NCBI GenBank assembly: GCA_963723165.1
Contig: CAVRPP010000013.1
Coordinates: forward strand, 1 to 64,000
Direction: 5' to 3'
Source: UBA4744 sp963723165
Lineage (GTDB): Bacteria; Actinomycetota; Acidimicrobiia; Spongiisociales; UBA4744
Length of the DNA stretch: 64,000 bases
Positions 8,712-17,456 of this stretch are shown here, in pieces. Numbering within the stretch: position 1 is the first letter of the stretch; the number at the start of each line of letters is the position of its first letter. A program made the position numbers and the translations under genes. The notes under the pieces are model-generated. The model did no database searches and was not told where the DNA came from. It was given only the letters and a program-made list of their open reading frames with translations.

Positions 8712-9386
8712 ATGAACCGCGGACGAATCCTGGTTGGATTTGTTCTGATCGTCCTGGGAGTGCTCTTCCTGCTCGATCAGAACAATGTGGTCGATTCCGG
8801 GGAGCTCATCGCCGATTGGTGGCCCATCGTGTTTGTGGTGGCCGGGCTTCTCTACGTCAGCTTCTCGCCCCGGCACATCATGGTGCCCGCGGTGTTGGTG
8901 ATCGTTGGAGTGGCGCTGCTGGCTCGATCGCTCGACTTCGTTCCCGACTGGGTGCGAACGGTCTTCTGGCCGCTCGTCCTGGTGGTGGTCGGCCTTTGGG
9001 TCATCTTCGGAAGCGGCCTGGGAGCGTCCACCGTTCAGCGCGGCGACCGCGTCAATTCTCTCGTCGCCTTTTTCGGCCGTGAAGTTGTCAACGAGTCCCA
9101 GCAGTTCGGAGGCGGATCGATATTCACCGTTTTCGGAGCGACAGAGGTTGATCTGCGCAGGGCCCGGCCGGTGCCCGAAGGGGCCGCCATGGACGTCGTG
9201 GTTGCGTTCGGCGGCGTCGAGATCGTCGTCCCTGAAGGGTGGAGGGTGGAGGTCAAAGGCATCCCGCTGTTTGGTGGATGGTCCAACAAGACCCATCGTG
9301 ACCTGGTCGGTGCCGACGCCCCGCTCCTGTCGATCGAAGCGTTGGTTGCGTTCGGCGGTCTGGACATCGGGCATCAGCCCGACTGA
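8712..9386 (+). CDS. LiaF-like transmembrane protein
   Basis: 224 residues. The N-terminal half has four hydrophobic segments (ILVGFVLIVLGVLFLLDQ, PIVFVVAGLLYVSF, MVPAVLVIVGVALLA, VFWPLVLVVVGLWVIFG), the arrangement of the DUF5668/LiaI-LiaF_TM domain. The C-terminal half is a soluble beta-rich domain with repeated FGATEVDLRRARP, VVAFGGVEIVVPEGWRVEVKG and VAFGGLDI units, the LiaF C-terminal (cell-wall-active antibiotic response) fold. In Bacillus LiaF restrains the LiaSR envelope-stress system; no LiaS/LiaR genes are adjacent, so the role is inferred by fold. ATG start with TAGGAG upstream. Converges on the ABC exporter, with 6 bases between stops. Confidence 0.85.
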   Translation: MNRGRILVGFVLIVLGVLFLLDQNNVVDSGELIADWWPIVFVVAGLLYVSFSPRHIMVPAVLVIVGVALLARSLDFVPDWVRTVFWPLVLVVVGLWVIFGSGLGASTVQRGDRVNSLVAFFGREVVNESQQFGGGSIFTVFGATEVDLRRARPVPEGAAMDVVVAFGGVEIVVPEGWRVEVKGIPLFGGWSNKTHRDLVGADAPLLSIEALVAFGGLDIGHQPD

Positions 9387-9392
9387 GGCCAA

Positions 9393-11222
9393 TCAGACGG
9401 CAGGCGGGTCAGGGCCGTCCCGGAACTGGAGGCGGTAGAGATCGGCGTACAAACCGCCTTCAGCCATGAGGTCCTGGTGGTTGCCTTCCTGAACGATCCG
9501 GCCGTCGTCGATTACCGCCAGACGATCTGCACCGCGGACCGTGCTGAGTCGATGGGCAATGACCAGCGTCGTGCGCCCGATCATCAGACGGTCGAGAGCC
9601 TCCTGCACGGTTGCTTCCGATTCGCTGTCGAGGGAACTGGTGGCTTCGTCGAGGATCAGGATGCGCGGATCGTTGAGCAGGGCCCGGGCGATGGCCACGC
9701 GCTGTCGTTGACCACCGGACAGTTTCACGCCCCGTTCGCCGACGATGGTCTCATACCCGGAGGGGAAACTCTCGATGAATTCGTGAGCGTTGGCGGCCCA
9801 CGATGCCGCGTGGATCTCCTCAACCCCTGCTCCCGGTTTGCCCATGAGCAGGTTCTCCATGATCGTCCCTGAGAACAACTGAGTCTCCTGGGGAACGGCG
9901 GCCATGAGCGAGCGAAGCTCGCTGAGCCGGAGGTCTCGCAGGTCGACACCGTCGACGAGGATTCTTCCGGACGTTGGATCGAAGAAGCGCGGGATGAGCT
10001 GCACGATCGTGCTCTTTCCTGCCCCGCTCGGACCGACCAGGGCGACCACCTCGCCGGGAGCCACCTCGAGGTTCATCGAGTCCAGCACATCGATGTCCCG
10101 ATCCGAGTAGCGGAACCCCACATTGTCGAACGTGATCCGCCCCTGGACGTCCGTAATCGAAACCGGATTCACCGGATCGTCGATGCCTCGCTCCTCACCG
10201 AGGAGTTCAAAGATCCGCTGCGAGGCGCCGAGAGCTTCCTGCAGGCTGCCGTACAGGCCGGTGAAAGCGCCGATCGCCCCGGCCACCGTCAAGGTGTACA
10301 GCAGGAAAGTGACCAACTCGCCTGCCGTCAGCGTATCGTCCAGTACCTGGCGCCCGCCGATCCACATCACCAGGGCAATGGTCCCGAATCCCACGAACTG
10401 GACGAAGGGCGAGAAAAGAGCCCGCAGGCGGGCACGCCGGAGGGCGACCCGGTAGGACTCCTGCACCTTGCGTACGTAGCGGCGCACTTCGGACTCCTCG
10501 GCGGTGAACCATTTGACGACCCGGTTGGCGGCGATGGCTTCTTCGGCGCTGGCATTGGCGTCTGCCACCTTGTCCTGATAGTCCCTCGAGATCCGCCGCA
10601 ACCGCCGGCCAAAAACGGCCGCCGCCACGATGGTGATGGGCAGAAACGAGAGGACGACTGCCGAGAGCGTGACACTGGCAACGAACATGAGGGCCAGGCC
10701 GCCGATCAGCGTGATGGCCTGGGAGATGGCAGAAGCCAGCGACGACGAGACGGTGCTTTGCACCACGCTCACATCAGACGTCAGGCGCGAAGTGATCTCC
10801 CCGGTCTTGCGTGAATCAAAGAACTTGACCGGCAGGGTCATGATGTGCGCATACACGTGGCTGCGAAGATCGGCGACGATGCCTTCGCCCATGGCGGACA
10901 GGTAGTAGATCCTCAGGTAATTGAAGGCACCCTGAGCGAAGAAGACACCCAGCAGAAGCAGAGCGATCTCGTCCAGCCTGGAGGCGTTGGCGTCGACCGT
11001 CGGCACGAGGGCCGAGTCGACCAGGCTTCCCATGATGCGGGGGAACACCAATCCCAGGCCGCTCGAAACCAGCACCCCGACCATGGCGAGGGCGAAGTGC
11101 TTTCGATACGGGCGAATGAACGTCAACAGCCGCCGTAGCTGCCGAAAGTCTTCGCGCCCGACCCCCCGGCTCCGCGGGGTCGGCTCTTTGGTCATCGGCT
11201 GATCGGATGTTCGCTGCACCAC
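9393..11222 (-). CDS. ABC exporter half-transporter (fused permease-ATPase)
   Basis: 609 residues. Residues about 40-340 form the six-helix ABC transmembrane domain; the C-terminal 250 form the ATPase: Walker A GPSGAGKST, Q-loop in AAVPQETQLFSG, signature LSGGQRQRVAIARAL, Walker B ILILDEATSSLD and the switch histidine in VIAHRLSTV. It would act as a homodimer or with a partner to export lipids or drugs; no second half-transporter is adjacent. GTG start at 11222 chosen for the GAGGTGA site just upstream; ATG at 11195 is an alternative. Confidence 0.93.
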   Translation of the reverse strand: MVQRTSDQPMTKEPTPRSRGVGREDFRQLRRLLTFIRPYRKHFALAMVGVLVSSGLGLVFPRIMGSLVDSALVPTVDANASRLDEIALLLLGVFFAQGAFNYLRIYYLSAMGEGIVADLRSHVYAHIMTLPVKFFDSRKTGEITSRLTSDVSVVQSTVSSSLASAISQAITLIGGLALMFVASVTLSAVVLSFLPITIVAAAVFGRRLRRISRDYQDKVADANASAEEAIAANRVVKWFTAEESEVRRYVRKVQESYRVALRRARLRALFSPFVQFVGFGTIALVMWIGGRQVLDDTLTAGELVTFLLYTLTVAGAIGAFTGLYGSLQEALGASQRIFELLGEERGIDDPVNPVSITDVQGRITFDNVGFRYSDRDIDVLDSMNLEVAPGEVVALVGPSGAGKSTIVQLIPRFFDPTSGRILVDGVDLRDLRLSELRSLMAAVPQETQLFSGTIMENLLMGKPGAGVEEIHAASWAANAHEFIESFPSGYETIVGERGVKLSGGQRQRVAIARALLNDPRILILDEATSSLDSESEATVQEALDRLMIGRTTLVIAHRLSTVRGADRLAVIDDGRIVQEGNHQDLMAEGGLYADLYRLQFRDGPDPPAV

Positions 11223-11345
11223 GTCACCTCGGGCAGCATCCTATGCGGTTGAGCGGGTCGTCAGTGTTCAGCAATCAATCGCAGGCGCGACGCGACGACC
11301 GAAACGAGGGGCTCTTCCGAGTGCATCGGTCCAGGGAAACTCGAT

Positions 11346-11795
11346 CTACTCGCCTCCGATGTCCACGCTATAGGCCCGCCACACGAGGTCGGCGCCCTTC
11401 TGGCGGTGGCGCGAGATCCGGCCGAGCAAGGCCAGCACTGCCTCGCGGACATCGTCGCAGCAATCGTCTTCGAGCTGGTCCGGAAGCTCGTCCAGGGAGG
11501 CTAGAGCGGCGGAGATGTCGCCTCGCACTGTCTCGTGCTCGCCGGCGAGGAGAGTCACCAGATTGCTGAGGCGCGGGGCATCGTTCTGGAGTTCCTGGTA
11601 GAGCCCGTCGGGCCCTTCGGTGTCCTGGACATGCTGTTTGAGGGCAACCTGAACCCGGGCCAGTGATTCCCGCACCCGGTCGCGCCACACATAGCCGGTA
11701 CCGACCGGCGCTGAGATGGCGAGCTCAAGATCGGAAGCTGCCTCACGCAGAGGAGCGCGTCGCCGTCTGGCACCTTCCCGAACGTCTTGTTCCAT
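11346..11795 (-). CDS. Conserved hypothetical helical protein
   Basis: 149 residues from ATG at 11795, which has AAGGA about 13 nt upstream. The protein is hydrophilic and predicted almost entirely helical: a basic N-terminus, then LREAASDLELAISAP, ESLARVQVALKQHVQDTE, LVTLLAGEHETVRGDISAAL, and a conserved-looking tail RHRQKGADLVWRAYSVDIGG. The four-helix arrangement resembles hemerythrin-like domains, but the metal-binding His pattern is not evident. Function unknown. It sits downstream of a glycosyltransferase-like membrane gene on the same strand, 154 bases away. Confidence 0.8.
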   Translation of the reverse strand: MEQDVREGARRRRAPLREAASDLELAISAPVGTGYVWRDRVRESLARVQVALKQHVQDTEGPDGLYQELQNDAPRLSNLVTLLAGEHETVRGDISAALASLDELPDQLEDDCCDDVREAVLALLGRISRHRQKGADLVWRAYSVDIGGE

Positions 11796-11949
11796 ATGTA
11801 TCGGTCCTTCCCCTGGCGGTGTGATCTGTGGTTTTAGCATGGTCGAGCAAAGCCAAACCCGCAAGGGCCCAAAGTCTAAAAGTGATTCAATCCCGGGCGA
11901 CAGCCGGGAGGTAGATCGCAGCCGAAGGGCAACGCCGTGCCCGGCGCAA

Positions 11950-13500
11950 TTAGCCGCAGGGTACGGCTGGCTCGAAGAGAGTCCAGCCCGCCTCTGAGCC
12001 AACCGACGTGAGCCCGGTCGTAGCCATGGCGGCAGCCGTCTGTTCGGTCGTGAACGTCATGACCAGCACAATCCCGGCACAGGCCAGATCCTCTGGATCT
12101 ACCCCCCGGGTGAAGTCGTAGTTGACGGCCAGGTACGTATTTGCAAGTTCGGGCTCCAGCCGTCTCCACGCGTCCGGTCGGGAGATGAAGAGCGCAACGA
12201 GGTAGGGGTCGGGGCCAATCGTGAGTTCAAATGCGTCCGGCCGGTTGCTGGCGACGATCACATCGAGAAACGAGAACCCGGTAGCGGGTTCAATGAGGAC
12301 TTTCCCACCGCGGTCGGCGATCAGGTCTCCTACTTCCCGGCCGAGTTCGAGTTCCTCAACAGAGAACTTCGAATTGGTCGCCAGATGGGCTGAGCGGCCG
12401 ATGATTGGCAGGAGGGTCAGCACCACGAGGGTTGCCGCACCGACCACCCGCCATCGATTCGATCGTTGTTCGAAGACGTGAAGCACTGCGTAGGCAAAGA
12501 ACGGAATCAGCAGCAGCGTCCACGCTCCACCGAGCCGCCAGGGCGCTGCGAACGGCACGCTGCCGGTGACCAGGCCGGCGGCGGTGACCACGGCCACGGG
12601 TGAGAAGACGACCAGGGACCACCATCTGAGGCCGGCTTGCCTGCGGGCCAGACCCAACAATGCTACGACCCCGGCAATGAGCCCGGGTGCCAGCAAGATA
12701 TCCAAGGCCATCTGGACTGTGGCCGTGTTGTACACGACCCGGAGGAAATTGGGGTTGGCCGTCGCCGCTTGCTGGCTGGTAATCGAGAAGAAGTGAATGT
12801 CGGATGGCCAAACAAGATTTGATGTGAGCCACATAGCGGGAAAGACCAGCGGGATGATCATGGCGGCGAGAAGACTCACGAGGGCGCTGCCGCGGGTTCT
12901 CACGATCCGGTAGAAGACGAATGCCGCAAACAGGCCGCCTGCCACCCAGGCCTCGTAGCGGATGGTGGTTGCGATTCCGAACCAGACTCCGGCGAGCACC
13001 GCATGGTGGTCGCGACCGTCCTCGAGCCACTCGAATACCGATGTGGCGGCCAGAATCAGAAAGAGAAACAGGTAGATCTCCGACATTGGAGCAACGCTGA
13101 AGAGGAGGCGATGAGGAAGGAAGGCCCCGATGATGCCGGTGAGCGCGGTGATGCGAGCGTCCTTGAAGATTCGGTCCGCGAGGGACATCAATGCCCACAA
13201 CACCATCAACCCGGCCACAAAGGCGAGGACTCGTGGCGTGACGAAGAGATTGTTGAACACCCGGAGGGCAAAACCGTTCAAGACCTCGTAGAAGGGCGGC
13301 CACACGTCGGGCTCGATGAGGTCGACAAATCTCGCGTCCCAGGCACCCAGGGCACGGGCGCTCTCGTCGGCGGCGCTGGAATAGAAGCCGGCGTACAACA
13401 ACAACGCCTGCGCGGCGGCAGCCATCAGCACGATTGCGAGTCGCGCCTTGAGCGCGAGCCTGGGAGGGATAGCCTGGGAAGGTTCGGTCACTTCTTTCAC
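11950..13500 (-). CDS. Polytopic GT-C type glycosyltransferase-like membrane protein
   Basis: 516 residues with about ten to eleven membrane helices and a C-terminal extracytoplasmic domain of about 150 residues. An early luminal loop carries ADESARALGAWDARF...DVWPPFYEVLNG, the position where GT-39/ArnT-like enzymes place their acidic catalytic Asp/Glu; ATTIRYEAWVAG lies in a later helix. GT-C enzymes transfer sugars from polyprenyl-phosphate donors to lipids or proteins outside the membrane. Acceptor and donor cannot be deduced; no cell-wall cluster surrounds it. GTG start at 13500. Confidence 0.75.
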   Translation of the reverse strand: MKEVTEPSQAIPPRLALKARLAIVLMAAAAQALLLYAGFYSSAADESARALGAWDARFVDLIEPDVWPPFYEVLNGFALRVFNNLFVTPRVLAFVAGLMVLWALMSLADRIFKDARITALTGIIGAFLPHRLLFSVAPMSEIYLFLFLILAATSVFEWLEDGRDHHAVLAGVWFGIATTIRYEAWVAGGLFAAFVFYRIVRTRGSALVSLLAAMIIPLVFPAMWLTSNLVWPSDIHFFSITSQQAATANPNFLRVVYNTATVQMALDILLAPGLIAGVVALLGLARRQAGLRWWSLVVFSPVAVVTAAGLVTGSVPFAAPWRLGGAWTLLLIPFFAYAVLHVFEQRSNRWRVVGAATLVVLTLLPIIGRSAHLATNSKFSVEELELGREVGDLIADRGGKVLIEPATGFSFLDVIVASNRPDAFELTIGPDPYLVALFISRPDAWRRLEPELANTYLAVNYDFTRGVDPEDLACAGIVLVMTFTTEQTAAAMATTGLTSVGSEAGWTLFEPAVPCG

Positions 13501-13618
13501 TCACGCGGTAGTAATCGGCGCGAGATCGTAGCGTTGTTCGCAGCCCGGGTCGTGGGGCGAGTGGGACCCCGCTGATCACGGCCTCGAGCGGTAGCCTGAA
13601 GCGATCGAGAGGGGATGC

Positions 13619-15160
13619 ATGACGTACCGGGTAGTGATCGACGGTGGGCCGCTTTCGATCGACGATGTTGCGGCTGTGGCCGAGCGCAATGCCGAGGTTG
13701 TTGTCGACCACAAGGTCTGGGAGCGGATGGCTCCGGCCCGTGAGGTGGTAGAGCGCGCAGTTGCTGAGGATCGGGTCGTCTACGGCGTCACAACCGGCTT
13801 CGGGGCTCTCGCCAACACGCATATCGAGCCGGCGGAAGCCGAGCGGCTGCAGGTGAGCCTGCTCAGGAGTCACGCCGCGGGCGTCGGTCGCCCTTTACCC
13901 GACCGGGTGGTTCGCGCCATGCTGCTGCTGCGGGCCCGGACGCTGGCTCAGGGTTACTCCGGGGTCCGGCCGGTCCTGGTCGAGAGGTACGTCGAATTCA
14001 TTCGAGAAGACCTGCTCCCGGTGGTCCCATCGCGTGGTTCGGTCGGTGCTTCCGGCGACCTCGCGCCTTTCGCTCATCTTGCATTGCCGCTGATCGGCGA
14101 GGGGGAGCTGCGGGATGAAGGGGTTCCTCGCGAAGCTGCAGCGGTGCTGAGCGCTCACGGCATGGCCCCCATCAAACTGCGGGCCAAAGAGGGCTTGAGT
14201 CTGCTGAACGGGACTGAAGGAATGCTCTCGCTGGGGGTGCTGGCGGCCCACGGTGCCCGGCGGGTGAGCAAAGCGGCCGACCTGGCCTGTGCGCTGTCCA
14301 TCGAAGCGCTGCTTGGCAGTGCCCGTCCGTTCCGGTCGGAGATCCACGAATTGCGGCCTCACCCCGGCCAGCTGGCCTCAGCAGAGAACATCCGCCGGAT
14401 CCTCACCGATTCCCAAATCGTGGCCGGCCATCGTGACGACTTCATCCACGCCGTCCAGGATGCATACAGCTTGCGATGCGCACCGCAGGTTCACGGAGCT
14501 TGTCGAGACGCGCTTGCCTATGCGCAGGGCGTGTTTGGTCGCGAACTCGGCAGCGTCGTGGACAACCCGATCGTCCTGCCCGAAACCGGTGAGGTCGTTT
14601 CCGGAGGGAACTTCCACGGCCAGCCACTCGCCCTGGCGATGGACACGATGGCGATCGGCATCACCGAACTGTCCAGCATTTCGGAACGGCGCATCGATCG
14701 CATGCTCGATCCGCAGCATTCTGCCGGTCTGCCGGCCTTCCTCTCGCCGCGGCCCGGAGTGAACAGTGGATACATGCTGACCCAGTACACGGCTGCGGCG
14801 CTGGTGGCGGAAAACCGGGTGCTGTCACATCCGGCCAGTGTGGAGAGCATTCCCACGTCGGGCAGCCAGGAGGATCATGTGTCGATGGGCTGGGGAGCGG
14901 GGCTGAAGCTGACCGAAGTACTGGACAACGCGGCGACGGTTGTGGCCGTCGAGATTCTCTGTGCAGTGCAAGGCATCGGGTACCGGCTGCCCCAGCGTCC
15001 GTCTCCGGCCGGCGCGGCCGTTGTCGATTTGATTCGCAGCGTGGTTCCGCCGCTTGAAGACGATCGGCCACTCTCCGCCGAGATCGAGTTGGTGGCAGAC
15101 CTTGTTCGAAGTGGCGAGCTCATAGCCGCCGCGGAGAGCATTGCCGGCCCGTTGCAGTGA
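13619..15160 (+). CDS. hutH: Histidine ammonia-lyase
   Basis: 513 residues, the normal family length. Catalyses deamination of L-histidine to trans-urocanate, the first step of histidine utilisation. The self-processed MIO cofactor triad Ala-Ser-Gly is at 144-146 in GSVGASGDLAPFAHL. Other family blocks: YGVTTGFGALA near 55-65, the NGTEGML segment, and QEDHVSMGWGAGLKL near the C-terminus. ATG start with GAGAGGGG just upstream; a TAGCCT box lies about 25 nt before it. The other hut genes (hutU, hutI) lie 4 kb downstream on the same strand, separated by the minus-strand gal genes and glpD, so hut genes are clustered but not one operon. Confidence 0.97.
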   Translation: MTYRVVIDGGPLSIDDVAAVAERNAEVVVDHKVWERMAPAREVVERAVAEDRVVYGVTTGFGALANTHIEPAEAERLQVSLLRSHAAGVGRPLPDRVVRAMLLLRARTLAQGYSGVRPVLVERYVEFIREDLLPVVPSRGSVGASGDLAPFAHLALPLIGEGELRDEGVPREAAAVLSAHGMAPIKLRAKEGLSLLNGTEGMLSLGVLAAHGARRVSKAADLACALSIEALLGSARPFRSEIHELRPHPGQLASAENIRRILTDSQIVAGHRDDFIHAVQDAYSLRCAPQVHGACRDALAYAQGVFGRELGSVVDNPIVLPETGEVVSGGNFHGQPLALAMDTMAIGITELSSISERRIDRMLDPQHSAGLPAFLSPRPGVNSGYMLTQYTAAALVAENRVLSHPASVESIPTSGSQEDHVSMGWGAGLKLTEVLDNAATVVAVEILCAVQGIGYRLPQRPSPAGAAVVDLIRSVVPPLEDDRPLSAEIELVADLVRSGELIAAAESIAGPLQ

Positions 15161-15203
15161 GCATTGAGGGCCCGGCGCCAGGGTCCGGCTGTCCTTCAGC
15201 GAC

Positions 15204-16346
15204 CTAGGGGAGGCTCTCGACCGAGGTCCCGGCCGTCGGGCGCGTGGGAATGGCCGCACCCGGCAATCCGGTGGCCGATGCATACGCTGCTAGGGCCTCC
15301 GACGCGAAAGCATCGACGGCATCGGCGGCGACCAGGGCCACGCAGGATCCTCCGAATCCGCCACCGGTCATCCTGGCGCCGAAGCAACCGGGGGATTGCA
15401 TTGCAGCCACAACCATCGCATCCAGGGCCACAGACGAAATCTCGAAGTCGTCTCGCATGCTCGCATGACTCGCCTGCATCAGCTCGCCTGCCTCTCCCAG
15501 GGCGCCGTTGTTCAGCGCCTTTGCCATGGCAAGTGTCCGGTCGTTTTCGCTCACCACATGGCGCGCTCGCCGGTAGGTGACGGGGTCCACCCTGTCTCGT
15601 CCTTCCCGGAGCGTCTCTCCATCGAGATCGCGAAGGGCATCGACCCCAAAGGCCGCCGCCGCTTCCTCGCAACTGGCCACGCGGTCGTTGTAGGCGGAAC
15701 CGACTAACTCCCGGCGTGTCGACGTATCGAGTACGACCACCACCGCATCGGCAGGTACCTCTGCCGCAGTCCAGGTAAGGGCCCGGCAATCGATGAGGAG
15801 GGCCTGGTCTTCATGACCTGCGGCGCAGATCAGTTGATCCATGATCCCGCAGTTCATGCCTACCCAATCGTTTTCCGCGCGCTGGGAGATCACGGCCATT
15901 TCCACTGGATCCCAGGGAAACGGCGACACCTCGGCGAAGGTTCGGGCCGTTGCCAGTTCGAGAGCCGCCGAGGACGACAAACCGGCTCCGGTCGGGATAT
16001 CACTGATGACGATTCCTTCCCAGCCCCGCAGCGGCCTTCCGCTGTGCTGCAGTTCGTTGGCGACTCCCTGGACGTATGCGCTCCATCCGCCGCCGCGGGT
16101 CAAGGACGAAAGCGAAAACTCAGCCCATTGATCGCCTAGTGCCGACCACATGCGCACCGAGTCGTCGTCCCGGGCCCGGAATGCAATCCAGAGGGTGCGC
16201 TCGATGGCCAGGGGCAGCACAAACCCATCGTTGTAGTCGGTGTGCTCGCCGATGAGATTCACCCGGCCCGGCGAGCGGACCAGACGTTCGGGTGCGGCGC
16301 CGAACTGCTTGCGAAACGTCTCAACAGCCGCCGCGGCACCGTTCAT
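15204..16346 (-). CDS. galK: Galactokinase
   Basis: 380 residues of the GHMP kinase family; phosphorylates alpha-D-galactose at C1 with ATP (Leloir pathway). The galactokinase signature GRVNLIGEHTDYNDGFVLP is near residue 30, the GHMP ATP loop is GAGLSSSAALELA, the catalytic Asp lies in the NCGIMDQL block, and the third motif ARMTGGGFGGSCVAL is near the C-terminus. The ATG at 16346 overlaps the galT stop by 4 bases, so galT-galK is an operon. galE and a galactose transporter are not in the window. Confidence 0.96.
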   Translation of the reverse strand: MNGAAAAVETFRKQFGAAPERLVRSPGRVNLIGEHTDYNDGFVLPLAIERTLWIAFRARDDDSVRMWSALGDQWAEFSLSSLTRGGGWSAYVQGVANELQHSGRPLRGWEGIVISDIPTGAGLSSSAALELATARTFAEVSPFPWDPVEMAVISQRAENDWVGMNCGIMDQLICAAGHEDQALLIDCRALTWTAAEVPADAVVVVLDTSTRRELVGSAYNDRVASCEEAAAAFGVDALRDLDGETLREGRDRVDPVTYRRARHVVSENDRTLAMAKALNNGALGEAGELMQASHASMRDDFEISSVALDAMVVAAMQSPGCFGARMTGGGFGGSCVALVAADAVDAFASEALAAYASATGLPGAAIPTRPTAGTSVESLP

Positions 16347-17377
16347 TCGGCCCTCCGCCGATAGTGAACCGGCGAGAGCTGCTGCAATCGGAAGGCGGCC
16401 TCTTCCGGGGTTATGTCGCGCTGGCCTTCCGCCAGCATTTCATACCCGACCATGAACTTGCGCATCGTGGCGTTCAACAGTGGTGGGTAGAAATGGGCAT
16501 GGAGTTGCCAGTGCGGAGCCGGCTCCCGGCCCGGGGCCCCGTGCCAGCCCATCGAGTACGGGAAAGGACGCTCGAAGAGGTTGTCGAAACGAACCAGCAA
16601 TTCCGACAGTACTTCCGCGAGATCATCGCGCTGGTCCGGTGATAGCTCGTGGACCCGTTGGGTACTCCGGCGGGGCAGCACAAGAGCCTCGAAGGGCCAG
16701 GTGGCCCAATATGGAATGACGGCCATCCACTCCCCGTTGGCGGCAATGATGCGCGAATCGTCGTCCATCTCGAGTTCGGCGTAGTCCAGTAGCAGCGGCC
16801 GCCCCGTTGTCTCGAAGTAGTCCAGCTGACGTTCATGCTCAAGGCCGGCCTGGGTGGGGAGGGCAGATCCGGCCCAGATCTGACCGTGGGGATGAGGGTT
16901 CGAGGCGCCCATCTCTTCGCCCCGGTTCTCAAAGACCTGCACCCAGCGGTACGTTTCGGCCAGCTCGGCCGTTTGGCTCGCCCACAGGTCGACGACTTCC
17001 CGGATTCCTGCAGGCTCCATCAAAGCCAGCGTCAGATCGTGACGAGGGGAAAAGCAGATAACGCGGCAGGTGCCCTGTTCGGTCTCGGCGCGGAGCAACG
17101 GGTGAGGCTCGTCGGACAGGAGAGGCGTTGCCGGCCGCAGCGAGGCGAAGTCGTTGGTGAACACAAACGTCCCTGCGTAGTCCGGGTTCGTTACCCCGCC
17201 CGCCCGGGTATTCCCCGGGCAGAGATAGCAGCCGGGGTCGTACACCGGTCGTGTCTCGAGCGGAGCCGGATCGAGCTTGCCCGACCAGGGACGCTCGGTT
17301 CGTCCAACGGCTACCAGGTTCCAGGTACCCGTAAGCGGGTTGAACCTGCGATGGGGATAATCGTCGAACGGCGGCAT
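16343..17377 (-). CDS. galT: Galactose-1-phosphate uridylyltransferase
   Basis: 344 residues, a HIT-superfamily enzyme that exchanges UMP between UDP-glucose and galactose-1-phosphate. The active-site block is NPHPHGQIW; His164 is the nucleophile that becomes uridylylated. CYLCPGN at 50-56 gives two Cys ligands for the structural zinc. It opens with FNPLTGTWNLVAVGR, a typical N-terminus. It is the first gene of galT-galK and is divergent from glpD; TATGCT (17405-17410 on the complementary strand) is a candidate -10 box 27 nt before the start. Confidence 0.96.
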   Translation of the reverse strand: MPPFDDYPHRRFNPLTGTWNLVAVGRTERPWSGKLDPAPLETRPVYDPGCYLCPGNTRAGGVTNPDYAGTFVFTNDFASLRPATPLLSDEPHPLLRAETEQGTCRVICFSPRHDLTLALMEPAGIREVVDLWASQTAELAETYRWVQVFENRGEEMGASNPHPHGQIWAGSALPTQAGLEHERQLDYFETTGRPLLLDYAELEMDDDSRIIAANGEWMAVIPYWATWPFEALVLPRRSTQRVHELSPDQRDDLAEVLSELLVRFDNLFERPFPYSMGWHGAPGREPAPHWQLHAHFYPPLLNATMRKFMVGYEMLAEGQRDITPEEAAFRLQQLSPVHYRRRAE

Positions 17378-17456
17378 GGTTCTCGTTTTGCGGGTCTTTC
17401 GGCGAGCATACGATACTCAGCAGAGAATTGGCTGACCAGGTAGCGAGAGGTGCACG

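Noticed and set aside
12356..13873. 505-residue frame overlapping the GT-C gene on the same strand
   Set aside because: Arg/Pro/His-rich composition without hydrophobic helices, the hallmark of a frame-shifted shadow of a membrane-protein gene.
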